This document shows, piece by piece, positions 7,549-15,850 of a stretch of DNA of 26,464 nt. Origin of the DNA: Alphaproteobacteria bacterium (GTDB taxonomy: Bacteria; Pseudomonadota; Alphaproteobacteria; Rhizobiales; Aestuariivirgaceae); contig JAPLOT010000273.1 of NCBI GenBank assembly GCA_026400595.1, positions 1 to 26,464 on the forward strand. Direction: 5' to 3'. How positions within the stretch are numbered: the stretch's first letter is position 1; each line of letters starts with the position of its first letter. The notes below the pieces were generated by a model that had not been told where the DNA came from, made no database searches, and was given only the letters and a program-made list of their open reading frames with translations. A program made the translations under genes and the position numbers.

Positions 7549-8574
7549 GTGAAATCTGCATTCAAAGCTGCACTTCTCGGCGCCGCCGCCATAGCGCTGT
7601 TTGGCACTGCCCAAGCGCAGGCCGCCGGCATTGGCGCCTGCCTGATCACCAAGACAGAGACCAATCCCTTCTTCGTGAAGATGAAGGAAGGCGCGCAGGC
7701 CAAGGCCGCCGAACTGGGCGTTGACCTCAAGGCCTATGCCGGCAAGGACGACGGCGACAACGAAGGCCAGGTCGCCGCTGTTGAAACCTGCATCGCCGAC
7801 GGCGCCAAGGGCATCCTGATCACGCCGTCCAACACCAAGGCCATCGTGCCGGTGATCAAGAAGGCGCGCGACGCCGGTATCCTCGTGATCGCCCTCGACA
7901 CGCCGCTCGATCCGATCGACGCCGCCGACCAGACCATGGCGACCGACAACTTCCAGGCCGGCTTTCTCATCGGCGCCTATGCCAAGGCCAAGATGGGCGA
8001 TGCCGCAAAGGACGCCAAGATCGGCTTCCTCAACATCAATCCGCAGCAGGTGACTGTCGACGTGCTGCGCAACCAGGGCTTCATGTCGGGCTTCGGCATC
8101 GACGTGAAGAACCCCAACGTGATCGGTGACGAGGATGATCCGCGCATCGTTGGCCACGATTACACCAATGGCAATCCGGAAGGCGGCCGCAAGGCCATGG
8201 AAAACCTTCTCCAGATCAATCCGGACATCAACGTGATCCACACCATCAACGAACCCGCAGCGGCGGGCGCCTATGAGGCGCTCAAGGCCGTGGGCAAGGA
8301 TGGTCAGGTGCTGATCATGTCGGTCGACGGCGGTTGCCCGGGTGTGAAGGACGTGGCTGCCGGCGTGATCGGCGGCACCTCGCAGCAATATCCGCTGCTG
8401 ATGGCTGCGCTTGGCGTGGAAGCCATCAAGAAGTTCGCCGACACGGGCGAGAAGCCCGGCGTGACCGAAGGCAAGAACTTCTATGACACTGGCGTCGCGC
8501 TGATCACCGACAATCCGGTCGAGGGCGTGCCATCGATCACCACCAAGGAAGGCCTGGAAAAGTGCTGGGGTTGA
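7549..8574 (+). CDS. frcB: Sugar ABC transporter substrate-binding protein (fructose type)
   Basis: A 341-residue periplasmic sugar-binding protein of the ribose/galactose-binding (Peripla_BP_4) class. It has a Sec signal peptide with a likely cut after the AQAQA at residues 21-25. The mature protein begins IGACLITKTETNPFF and carries blocks such as IVALDTP-like VIALDTPLDP, GDEDDPRIVGH and NEPAAAGAYEAL, which match Sinorhizobium FrcB closely as I remember it. The start is GTG 7549, 5 bases after GGGAGGA. It captures the sugar and delivers it to FrcC/FrcA. Family members bind fructose, ribose and mannose, so the actual ligand could differ. A strong hairpin follows the gene and is expected to favour its mRNA over that of the permease. 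Confidence 0.92.
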   Translation: MKSAFKAALLGAAAIALFGTAQAQAAGIGACLITKTETNPFFVKMKEGAQAKAAELGVDLKAYAGKDDGDNEGQVAAVETCIADGAKGILITPSNTKAIVPVIKKARDAGILVIALDTPLDPIDAADQTMATDNFQAGFLIGAYAKAKMGDAAKDAKIGFLNINPQQVTVDVLRNQGFMSGFGIDVKNPNVIGDEDDPRIVGHDYTNGNPEGGRKAMENLLQINPDINVIHTINEPAAAGAYEALKAVGKDGQVLIMSVDGGCPGVKDVAAGVIGGTSQQYPLLMAALGVEAIKKFADTGEKPGVTEGKNFYDTGVALITDNPVEGVPSITTKEGLEKCWG

Positions 8575-8611
8575 TCCCCGCACATTTTCGGTGAAGTATT
8601 CCACCGACACG

Positions 8612-8638
8612 AAGGGCGGCCCACGTGGCCGCCCTTTT
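8612..8638 (+). terminator. Intercistronic hairpin between frcB and frcC
   Basis: A 10-base-pair perfect stem, AAGGGCGGCC (8612-8621) with GGCCGCCCTT (8627-8636), has loop CACGT and ends in TTTT. Its position between a binding-protein gene and its permease is typical of a partial terminator or 3'-end stabiliser that keeps the binding protein more abundant. The T-run is short, so read-through into frcC is expected. Confidence 0.75.
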
Positions 8639-8685
8639 GATGATAAGTAGAAGCCGGAGAAAAGCTGGCGAAGGGGAGATGGGGA

Positions 8686-9744
8686 ATGGCCAAGGCACAA
8701 GAGTTCGAGAAAGCACTCGACGAGAGCGACAGGTCCGTCGCGTCATTCGAGCATGCAAGATCGCCGATCGAAAAGATCCAGCACTTCTTGCATTCCAATC
8801 AGGCTGCCGTTCCGCTGATTGTGCTCGTCATGTCGGTTGCGATCTTCGGCGTGCTGGTCGGCACCAAGTTCTTCAATCCCTTCTCGCTGACCCTGATCCT
8901 CCAGCAGGTGGCCATCGTCGGCATCGTCGGGGCCGCGCAGACTCTGGTCATCCTCACCGCCGGTATCGATCTCTCGGTCGGCGCGGTCATGGTGCTGTCC
9001 TCCGTCGTCATGGGGCAGTTCACCTTCCGGTACGGTATACCCGTGCCGATTTCCCTTCTCTGCGGACTGGTGACAGGCACGCTCTGTGGTTTCATCAATG
9101 GCTGGCTTGTCGCCCGCATGAAGCTGCCACCATTCATCGTGACGCTCGGCACATGGCAGATCTTCAATGCGATCAAGTATCTCTACTCCGCCAATGAGAC
9201 GATCCGTACTCAGGACATCGAAGCTCAGGCACCGTTGCTGCAGCTTTTCGGCGCGCAGTTGAAGCTGGGTGGCGCCGTATTCACCCTGGGCGTGATCTTT
9301 ATGGTGCTTCTGGTTGTCTTCCTCTGGTACGTGCTGAACTATACGGCGTGGGGTCGAAGACTCTATGCCGTTGGTGACGATCCGGAGGCGGCAGCACTGT
9401 CCGGTATCCGCGTCGACCGCATGCTGATCACCACCTATACGCTGGCGGGGTTCATCTGCGGCATCGCGGGATGGGTACTCATCGGCCGCATCGGCTCGGT
9501 GTCGCCGACCGCCGGCGAGTTCGCCAACATCGAGTCCATCACGGCCGTCGTGATCGGCGGCATTTCGCTGTTCGGCGGGCGCGGCTCCATTCTCGGCATG
9601 ATTTTCGGCGCATGTATCGTGGGCGTGTTCTCGCTGGGCCTGCGCCTGCTCGGTACAGACCCGCAGTGGACCTATCTGCTCATCGGCGTGCTCATCATCG
9701 GCGCCGTCACGGTCGACCAATGGATCAGAAAGGTATCAGGCTAA
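8686..9744 (+). CDS. frcC: Sugar ABC transporter permease (fructose type)
   Basis: A 352-residue integral membrane permease of the RbsC/FrcC class, the translocation channel of the importer. A charged cytoplasmic N-terminus of about 45 residues precedes 8-10 hydrophobic helices. Typical class motifs are present: LTAGIDLSVGA (84-94), MKLPPFIVTLGTW, GDDPEAAALSGI in the cytoplasmic loop that meets the ATPase, and VIGGISLFGGRGS near the C-terminus. An ATG with GGGGA upstream was chosen. Its stop overlaps the ATPase start by one base (TAATG), indicating coupled translation. The nearly identical motif set in remembered Sinorhizobium FrcC supports the symbol. Confidence 0.92.
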   Translation: MAKAQEFEKALDESDRSVASFEHARSPIEKIQHFLHSNQAAVPLIVLVMSVAIFGVLVGTKFFNPFSLTLILQQVAIVGIVGAAQTLVILTAGIDLSVGAVMVLSSVVMGQFTFRYGIPVPISLLCGLVTGTLCGFINGWLVARMKLPPFIVTLGTWQIFNAIKYLYSANETIRTQDIEAQAPLLQLFGAQLKLGGAVFTLGVIFMVLLVVFLWYVLNYTAWGRRLYAVGDDPEAAALSGIRVDRMLITTYTLAGFICGIAGWVLIGRIGSVSPTAGEFANIESITAVVIGGISLFGGRGSILGMIFGACIVGVFSLGLRLLGTDPQWTYLLIGVLIIGAVTVDQWIRKVSG

Positions 9745-10526
9745 TGGCACAGGAACCGATCCTCACCGCGCGCAGGCTGGTCAAGCGCTATGGCCGCGTG
9801 ACGGCCCTCGACAACGCGGATTTCGATCTTTACCCGAACGAGATCCTGGCCGTCATCGGTGACAACGGTGCGGGCAAGTCGACGCTGATCAAGGCCATCT
9901 GCGGCGCCGTGCAGCCGGACGAGGGCGAGATCAAACTCGAAGGCCAGCCCCTGAACTTCAAGTCGCCCATGGATGCGCGTCAGGCTGGCATTGAGACGGT
10001 CTACCAGAACCTCGCGCTCTCGCCCGCGCTGTCCATCTCAGACAACATGTTCCTGGGCCGCGAGATCCGCAAGGAGGGCGTGCTCGGATCCTGGTTCCGC
10101 ATGCTCGACCGCAATGCGATGGAAAGGCGCGCGCGCGAGAAGCTCACGGAGCTGGGTCTCATGACCATCCAGAACATCTCGCAGGCCGTGGAAACCCTGT
10201 CAGGCGGCCAGCGCCAGGGCGTTGCCGTGGCACGTGCCGCGGCATTCGGCTCGAAGGTCGTCATCATGGACGAGCCCACTGCCGCTCTTGGCGTGAAGGA
10301 GTCGCGCCGCGTGCTTGAGCTGATCCTCGACGTCAAGCGGCGCGGACTTCCGATCGTGCTGATTTCGCACAACATGCCGCATGTCTTCGAAGTGGCCGAC
10401 CGAATCCACATCCACCGACTCGGTCGCCGCCTCTGCACCATCAATCCGAAGGATTTCAGCATGTCGGATGCTGTCGCCTTCATGACGGGCGCGAAGGAAC
10501 CGCCAGCCGAACTGAAGGCCGCCTAG
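9744..10526 (+). CDS. frcA: Sugar ABC transporter ATP-binding protein (fructose type)
   Basis: A 260-residue single-domain ATPase that powers the FrcBC importer. Walker A is GDNGAGKST (39-47), the Q-loop is Q88, the signature is LSGGQ (152-156), Walker B is VVIMDEP (172-178) and the switch histidine is H209. Unlike RbsA/MglA it holds one nucleotide-binding domain, as FrcA does, so it should act as a homodimer. The ATG overlaps the frcC stop by one base. A longer in-frame extension upstream is rejected because it lies inside frcC. It is the last gene of the + strand sugar locus, ending 10 bp from the convergent ggt gene. Confidence 0.93.
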   Translation: MAQEPILTARRLVKRYGRVTALDNADFDLYPNEILAVIGDNGAGKSTLIKAICGAVQPDEGEIKLEGQPLNFKSPMDARQAGIETVYQNLALSPALSISDNMFLGREIRKEGVLGSWFRMLDRNAMERRAREKLTELGLMTIQNISQAVETLSGGQRQGVAVARAAAFGSKVVIMDEPTAALGVKESRRVLELILDVKRRGLPIVLISHNMPHVFEVADRIHIHRLGRRLCTINPKDFSMSDAVAFMTGAKEPPAELKAA

Positions 10527-10536
10527 CCGGCCAAAA

Positions 10537-12300
10537 TCAATGGCCAGCGACGCCGCCTGATGGCCGCCGGTCATCATGGCCGCCGTAGAGGAGGCCGGTA
10601 ACCGGCTTCCGCTTGGCCATTGCATCGTTGCCGGAACTCGCTGTTGCGTCGGTTGCCACCTCGGCCGGACCGATGAGAATGGCTTCGGCAGCTCCCCATT
10701 CGGACTGCTCCACCACCTTGTGCCCCATGGCCTCGAGTTTTGCCCGGGTGTCCGGCGACAGGGCAAAGGGCTCGACCGCCATCTGGTCCGGCAGCCACTG
10801 ATGATGCATGCGGGGCGCATTCACGTCTTCCTGGATGGTCATGCCATGTTCGATCACGTTCAATATGACCTGGACCACGATGGTGATGATGCGCGAACCG
10901 CCCGGCGACCCAAGAACCATGAAGGTCTTGCCATCTTTGGTCACGATCGTCGGACTCATGGAACTCAGGGGCCGCTTGCCGGGCGCGATGGCGTTGGTCT
11001 TGCCCTGCACCAGTCCGAAGAGGTTTGCCACACCGGGCTTGATGGTGAAATCATCCATTTCGTCGTTGAGGAAGAAACCGGTGTCGCCGGCAATGACCTT
11101 TGCGCCGAACAGGGCATTGATGGTGTAGGTGACGGCAACAGCGTTTCCCTGCGCGTCGACAACGGAGTAGTGGGTTGTTTCCGTTCCGCCATGAGGCTCC
11201 GTACCGGGCCGGACATCTTCCGACTTCGCGGCCTTGGTGAGGTCAATCCTTGCTCGGATGCGCGCGGCATAATCCTCTGACAGCAGTTGATCCAGCGGGT
11301 TGCTGACGAAGGCCGGGTCGCCGAGCAGGAAGTTCCGGTCAACGAAGGCGTGGCGCATCGCTTCTGCCATCACATGAAGCGACTGCGCGGAGTGCCAGCC
11401 CTGCTCTGCGATGGGATAGCCTTCGAGAATGTTCAGGATCTGGCAGATGGCCGTCCCGCCGGAACTTGGCGGTGGCGCCGAGATGATCTCATAGCTGCGA
11501 TAGCTGCAGCGCACCGGCTTTTCCTCTGAGACCGAATAGCTCTCGAAGTCCTTCTTCGAGAGAATGCCGCCATTGGCGCTGCTGGCCGCCACGATCCGGT
11601 CCGCGATGGATCCCCGATAGAAGGCGTCCGTGCCATCCTTGGCAATCGACTTGAGGGTGGTGGCGAGGTTCGGCTGGACCAGCCGATCACCGGCCGACAG
11701 CGGTTTGCCATCTTTCAGGAAGATCGATGCCACGTTCGGTTCGGCGACGAGTGAGTCCGCCGCACGGGACAGGATGTCGACATCTCCCTGATCGAGGATG
11801 AAGCCCTCCTCGGCCAGACGGATGGCCGGCGCCATGACCACGTCGCGCGGAAGCGTGCCATAGTCCCTGAGGAGGGTGTCGAGGCCGAGCACGGTACCGG
11901 GAACCGCCACGGCGAGGTAGCCGCGAAGGCTGAGGTCCTTGATCACCTCGCCCTTGTCATCGAGATACATGGCTTCGGTCGCCGCCAGGGGCGCCTTCTC
12001 GCGGAAATTCAGGAAGACGTCCCGCCCGTCGGCGAGGTGCAGCGTCGCAAAGCCGCCGCCGCCGATGTTTCCACAACAGGGATTGACCACCGCCAGGGCA
12101 TAACCCACGGCAACCGCGGCATCGACCGCCGTTCCTCCCTTGCGCAGCATCTCGGCCCCCACCTCTGACGCGATGCGCTGGGACGTGACCACCATGCCAT
12201 TGGGGTAGGTAACGGGCGGGCGGGTTGCTGCCACCGCCGATCCGGCGAGCAGGAACGAGAGGAAGATGACAACCAGGGTCCTTCGGTACCCGTGCGGCAT
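10537..12300 (-). CDS. ggt: Gamma-glutamyltransferase
   Basis: A 587-residue gamma-glutamyltransferase/glutathione hydrolase, which removes or transfers the gamma-glutamyl group of glutathione and related peptides in the periplasm. A signal peptide covers roughly residues 1-25 (cut after AVAA). The precursor is expected to self-cleave before T375 in TTHYSVVD, making a large and a small subunit with T375 as the new N-terminal nucleophile. R100 in NFREKAP, the MDDF acid pair (415-418) and GSPGGSR (464-470) fit substrate binding. The length is typical. ATG 12300 is chosen because GGAGG lies 8 bases upstream; a longer start at 12348 has no such site. It is divergent from a urea/amino-acid-type ABC importer, which may take up its products. 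Confidence 0.94.
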   Translation of the reverse strand: MPHGYRRTLVVIFLSFLLAGSAVAATRPPVTYPNGMVVTSQRIASEVGAEMLRKGGTAVDAAVAVGYALAVVNPCCGNIGGGGFATLHLADGRDVFLNFREKAPLAATEAMYLDDKGEVIKDLSLRGYLAVAVPGTVLGLDTLLRDYGTLPRDVVMAPAIRLAEEGFILDQGDVDILSRAADSLVAEPNVASIFLKDGKPLSAGDRLVQPNLATTLKSIAKDGTDAFYRGSIADRIVAASSANGGILSKKDFESYSVSEEKPVRCSYRSYEIISAPPPSSGGTAICQILNILEGYPIAEQGWHSAQSLHVMAEAMRHAFVDRNFLLGDPAFVSNPLDQLLSEDYAARIRARIDLTKAAKSEDVRPGTEPHGGTETTHYSVVDAQGNAVAVTYTINALFGAKVIAGDTGFFLNDEMDDFTIKPGVANLFGLVQGKTNAIAPGKRPLSSMSPTIVTKDGKTFMVLGSPGGSRIITIVVQVILNVIEHGMTIQEDVNAPRMHHQWLPDQMAVEPFALSPDTRAKLEAMGHKVVEQSEWGAAEAILIGPAEVATDATASSGNDAMAKRKPVTGLLYGGHDDRRPSGGVAGH

Positions 12301-12456
12301 GGCGTGGTCCTCCGAAGCTGTGCGGCGCGATGCGCGATCCTGCGGCATGCGGCGCGCAACTACAAGCCGTAGCGCCTTTTGGCCACGGTCGTGACGGTCA
12401 TTCGGTAGACAGCGTCAGCCTTCCGCGCCATAGTTGCAAGAAAACGGAGGAAAGCC
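12301..12456. promoter_or_regulatory. Divergent intergenic region, ggt / ABC importer
   Basis: These 156 bases must hold promoters for both divergent transcripts. Each gene has a good ribosome-binding site (GGAGG, 8 bases before ggt and 6 bases before the binding-protein gene). No clear -35/-10 pair was found. A 7-base inverted repeat, GCAACTA (12356-12362) and TAGTTGC (12431-12437), brackets the middle and could be two half-sites of a looping regulator, but it may be chance. Confidence 0.35.
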
Positions 12457-13620
12457 ATGGAAAACCTGTCGCGTCGCGGAGTCCTGAAGGGTGCAGCTTC
12501 GGTAGCGCTTGCCGCCGCCTTGCCAATGCCGGCCGTGCTGGGCGCCGGCACGATCAAGATCGGCGTGGTGCAGCCCTTTTCGGGTGGTCTCGAGCTCTTC
12601 GGCAACCAGGCCAAGCTTGGGTTGGATCTTGCGGCGGCGGAGATCAATGCGGCGGGGGGCATCGGCGGCTCTACGGTCGAACTGATCTACGAGGACGACA
12701 AGACAGATCCGAAGACGGCCGTCGAACGCGCCACGTCATTGATCCGCAAGGATGGCGTGATGGCCATCTCCGGCCCCATCACCTCGAACAATCGCGATGC
12801 CATGATGCCGACCATGAGCCGCTCGAAGGTGCCGCTGCTCTACGCGACAAACTACGAGGGCGGCGGCTGCGACCGCTATCTCTTCTCCTTCAACACGGTG
12901 CCCAATCAGGAACTCGAACAGCTCATCCCCGCACTCAAGGAGAATGCTGGCGATAGCTTCTACATGTTCGGTGCCGACTATGTCTGGCCGCAGAAGATGT
13001 TCGAGGCGGCCGAGACCATCGTGACCGGCCTTGGCGGAAAGTCGGCCGGCAAGGAGTTCACGCCCTGGGGCGTCAAGGACTTTGCGCCGGTGGTGCGGCG
13101 GGTCAAGGACTCGGGGGCCAAGTGCCTGCTGTTCGCCTTGCCCGGTGCCGATGGCATCACATTCATCCGTCAGGCGGAGGATCTTGGCCTGCTGAACGAC
13201 GTGACGGTCGGCTTCCTCGGCTTTGCCGAGACCTATCTCGGCGCCTTCGGCGAGGGGAAGGGCCAGAACATGTGGGTGACCGTTCCCTTCGCGGCATCGA
13301 TGACCGATCCTGGCCCGGCGGAATTCGTGGCGAAGATCCGCAAGGCGGCCGGCGATGGAGTGCCGATCTCGCACTATGCCTTCACGCATTACAACTCCCT
13401 CAACGCGGTCAAGGCGGCACTTGAGAAGACGGGCAAGATGGACTCGGAGGGCTTGGTGGACGGCCTCACGGAACTGAACGTCAAGACGCCGACGGGCGAC
13501 ATTCTCATCGGCAAGGATCATCACGTCACGATGAACATGTTCCTTGCCAAGACGGAAGGTGCCGGCCTTGCGGTGGTGAAGCCGCTGGGTGCGATTGCAC
13601 CGGCGCCCGGCTGCGCCTGA
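12457..13620 (+). CDS. ABC transporter substrate-binding protein, amino acid/urea type
   Basis: A 387-residue periplasmic binding protein of the LivJ/UrtA/AmiC class (Peripla_BP_6). The N-terminus contains SRRGVLKG followed by an alanine-rich hydrophobic stretch, a twin-arginine-like export signal ending near residue 30. The mature part starts IKIGVVQPFSGG, then GLDLAAAEINAAGGI and a YEDDKTDP block, all standard for this class. It supplies the ligand to the four transporter genes directly downstream (6-bp gap to the first). The partner ATPases look more like UrtD/UrtE than LivG/LivF, so urea, short amides, or a modified amino acid are candidate ligands. The ligand cannot be fixed from sequence. 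It stands divergent to ggt, which hints at peptide-derived amino acids. Confidence 0.87.
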   Translation: MENLSRRGVLKGAASVALAAALPMPAVLGAGTIKIGVVQPFSGGLELFGNQAKLGLDLAAAEINAAGGIGGSTVELIYEDDKTDPKTAVERATSLIRKDGVMAISGPITSNNRDAMMPTMSRSKVPLLYATNYEGGGCDRYLFSFNTVPNQELEQLIPALKENAGDSFYMFGADYVWPQKMFEAAETIVTGLGGKSAGKEFTPWGVKDFAPVVRRVKDSGAKCLLFALPGADGITFIRQAEDLGLLNDVTVGFLGFAETYLGAFGEGKGQNMWVTVPFAASMTDPGPAEFVAKIRKAAGDGVPISHYAFTHYNSLNAVKAALEKTGKMDSEGLVDGLTELNVKTPTGDILIGKDHHVTMNMFLAKTEGAGLAVVKPLGAIAPAPGCA

Positions 13621-13626
13621 TCCCGC

Positions 13627-14313
13627 GTGCTGCGGCTGGAGCACCTCGTCAAGACATTTGGCGGGGTCACTGCGGCAGATGATATCTCGCTTGACCTTCA
13701 GAGCGGTGAGATGCGGGCCATCATCGGGCCGAACGGCTGCGGCAAGACCACGTTGTTCAATCTGATCACGGGTTATCTCCAGCCCGAGTCAGGGCGCGTG
13801 GTTTTCGAGGGCAGGGACATTGCCAGGCTGGCGCTCTACCAGGTCGCAAGGCTGGGCATCGTCCGGAAATTCCAGGTTCCATCGCTCTTCGCTGGACTGA
13901 CAGTCGAAGAAAACCTGCGGATTGCCGGTGCGGCCGAACCATCCGATCTGCTGTCGCGCTTCGACCTGGGAGCGGTGCGCAGCCAGAACGCCGGAACGCT
14001 TGCTCATGGTCAGAAGCAATGGCTGGAACTGGCAATGACGCTGGCGGCCCGGCCACGCCTCCTGCTTCTTGACGAACCTGCTGCCGGACTGACGGCCGCC
14101 GAACGCGGGAAAACGGTTGAACTGGTCAAGGGGCTGCGCAAGGACTTTGGCCTTGGCATCATGCTCATCGAGCATGACATGCGCTTTGTCGAAGCACTCG
14201 AATGCCCGGTTTCAGTGATGGACATGGGCCGCATCATTGCCGCCGGCACCTTTGCAGAAGTCCGCCGGGACCCGCGTGTCCGTGAGGCCTATCTTGGAGT
14301 CGCCGGTGCTTGA
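13627..14313 (+). CDS. ABC ATP-binding protein, UrtD/LivG-like
   Basis: A 228-residue ATPase of the branched-chain amino acid/urea importer class. Walker A is GPNGCGKTT (34-42), the Q-loop is Q83, Walker B is LLLLDEP (145-151) and the switch histidine is H183. The ABC signature is LAHGQ (125-129) followed by KQWLEL, instead of LSGGQ; this variant with KQW is typical of UrtD proteins. It starts with GTG 6 bp after the binding-protein stop. It pairs with the next gene to form a heterodimeric motor for the two permeases. No urease or amidase genes are in the window, so urea transport is only suggested. Confidence 0.88.
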   Translation: MLRLEHLVKTFGGVTAADDISLDLQSGEMRAIIGPNGCGKTTLFNLITGYLQPESGRVVFEGRDIARLALYQVARLGIVRKFQVPSLFAGLTVEENLRIAGAAEPSDLLSRFDLGAVRSQNAGTLAHGQKQWLELAMTLAARPRLLLLDEPAAGLTAAERGKTVELVKGLRKDFGLGIMLIEHDMRFVEALECPVSVMDMGRIIAAGTFAEVRRDPRVREAYLGVAGA

Positions 14314-14986
14314 GATTCAAGAGCTGCATGCCGGCTATGGCGGTGGCGAGGTGCTGCGCGGGCTCTCGCTTGGCGTGGCGCATGGCGAGATCGTGGCGCT
14401 TCTTGGCCGCAATGGCATGGGCAAGACCACGCTCCTGCGCTGCATCATGGGATTGTTGCCACACGCCGCCGGCAGCATCAGGCTGGAGGGACAGCCCTTG
14501 TCAGGCCTCGACTGTTTCGAGATCGCGCGGCGAGGTGTTGCCTATGTTCCTCAGGGCCGCGAGATTTTCGGGCAGTTGACGGTGGAAGAGAATCTCAGGC
14601 TCGCAGCGCTGCGCGGCGGAACGATCGAGACCGGCTACGATCTCTTTCCGGGTCTCAGGGCGAGGGCAAAGGATCCGGGCGGCAGTCTTTCGGGCGGGCA
14701 GCAGCAGCAGCTTGCGATCGCCCGCGCCATGGTAGCGAAGCCAAGGCTTCTTCTGCTCGATGAGCCGTCCGAAGGCATACAGCCGTCTGTGGTGAACGAG
14801 ATCGCGGACATTGTAACGCGTTCGGTCCGATCCATGGGCCTGTCCGTGCTGCTGGTCGAGCAGAACACCGACCTCGCCCTGCGTGTGGCGGACCGAGCTG
14901 TCTTCGTTGACCATGGCGTCGATGCGGCGTCCATCGCGTCGCGTGCCGTCACGCGTGAGATCCTGGCGTCATACATGGAGCTTTAG
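14306..14986 (+). CDS. ABC ATP-binding protein, UrtE/LivF-like
   Basis: The second ATPase of the importer, 226 residues. Walker A is GRNGMGKTT (38-46); YVPQGREIF follows the Q-loop, as in UrtE/LivF proteins. The signature is SLSGGQQQQ, and Walker B leads into DEPSEGIQPS, which resembles UrtE (EGIQPS) rather than LivF (LGLAP). The start is GTG 14306, which overlaps the previous stop by 8 bases and has GGAG just upstream; a longer in-frame start at 14237 lies wholly inside the preceding gene and adds residues before the conserved first strand. Its stop abuts the permease GTG directly. Confidence 0.88.
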   Translation: MLEIQELHAGYGGGEVLRGLSLGVAHGEIVALLGRNGMGKTTLLRCIMGLLPHAAGSIRLEGQPLSGLDCFEIARRGVAYVPQGREIFGQLTVEENLRLAALRGGTIETGYDLFPGLRARAKDPGGSLSGGQQQQLAIARAMVAKPRLLLLDEPSEGIQPSVVNEIADIVTRSVRSMGLSVLLVEQNTDLALRVADRAVFVDHGVDAASIASRAVTREILASYMEL

Positions 14987-15850
14987 GTGGACCGCATCCT
15001 GATCTTCCTTCTCGATTCCTCCAACGCCATCCTGGTTCTGATGCTGGTATCGCTCGGGCTCGCGGTCATCTTCGGGCTGATGAACGTGATCAACATGGCC
15101 CATGGCGAGTTCCTCGTCCTGGGCGCCTATGGCGTGCTGACCTTGCAGTGGGCCGGCCTTCCTTTCGCCGCCTGTCTGGTGATCGCTCCGATGTTGGTTG
15201 CGCTCATTGGCCTCGCCGCGGAGGAGCTTCTCATCCGCCGAACCTATGAGCGCCTGCTCGACACGATCCTTGCGACCTGGGGACTCTCCCTGGTCTTGCG
15301 CCAGGGCCTGGTGTTGATCTACGGGCCCGGCTCGCATGCCGTGGCCGCGCCGGACATGGGCAGCGTTCCGGTCTTCGGCGAAATCTATCCGGTCTATCGC
15401 CTGGTCGTCATGGCCCTCAGTGCGGCGGCGATCGCCTTCACGTTCTGGGTCTTCTTCCGGACGGCTCTCGGCCTGCAGGCGCGGGCGGTCATCGCCAACC
15501 GCAACATGGCGGCCTGCCTCGGCATCAATACCCGGATGCTCGACCGGCTGACCTTCGCCTTCGGCGCGGGGCTCGCGGGACTGGCCGGAGCGGTGATGTC
15601 GCCGCTCATCTCGGTCGACCCCAATGCCGGACTGGGCTGGCTCGTGCCCGGCTTCCTGTCAATCCTGGTGGCGGGACTCGGATCCCTCTCCGGTCCCATC
15701 GTCGGTGCGGCAGGCGTCGGTGCGGTCGACAGCCTGGCCGCGGCCATCTCGTCGCCGGTCTGGGCGCAGCTGACGGTCTTCGTCGCGGCTATCATCGTCA
15801 TCCGCTTCTTCCCGCAAGGGCTCATGGCCCTGAAGCGTCGCGAGGCCTGA
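14987..15850 (+). CDS. ABC permease, LivH/UrtB-like
   Basis: A 287-residue inner-membrane permease of the LivH/UrtB class with about 8 hydrophobic helices. The N-terminal IFGLMNVINMAHGEFLVLGAY block is diagnostic of the class. RAVIANRNMAACLGIN (165-180) is the cytoplasmic coupling loop that meets an ATPase. The C-terminus ends with FFPQGLMALKRREA. The start is a GTG directly following the previous stop (TAG-GTG). It forms a heterodimeric channel with the LivM-like protein. Gene order here is binding protein, two ATPases, then permeases, unlike the usual liv or urt order (binding protein, permeases, ATPases). Confidence 0.88.
   Translation: MDRILIFLLDSSNAILVLMLVSLGLAVIFGLMNVINMAHGEFLVLGAYGVLTLQWAGLPFAACLVIAPMLVALIGLAAEELLIRRTYERLLDTILATWGLSLVLRQGLVLIYGPGSHAVAAPDMGSVPVFGEIYPVYRLVVMALSAAAIAFTFWVFFRTALGLQARAVIANRNMAACLGINTRMLDRLTFAFGAGLAGLAGAVMSPLISVDPNAGLGWLVPGFLSILVAGLGSLSGPIVGAAGVGAVDSLAAAISSPVWAQLTVFVAAIIVIRFFPQGLMALKRREA

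Noticed and set aside
13627..14986. Naming the importer genes urtDE or livGF
   Set aside because: The motifs lean to UrtDE, but no urea metabolism genes are near and the gene order differs, so symbols would overstate what is known.
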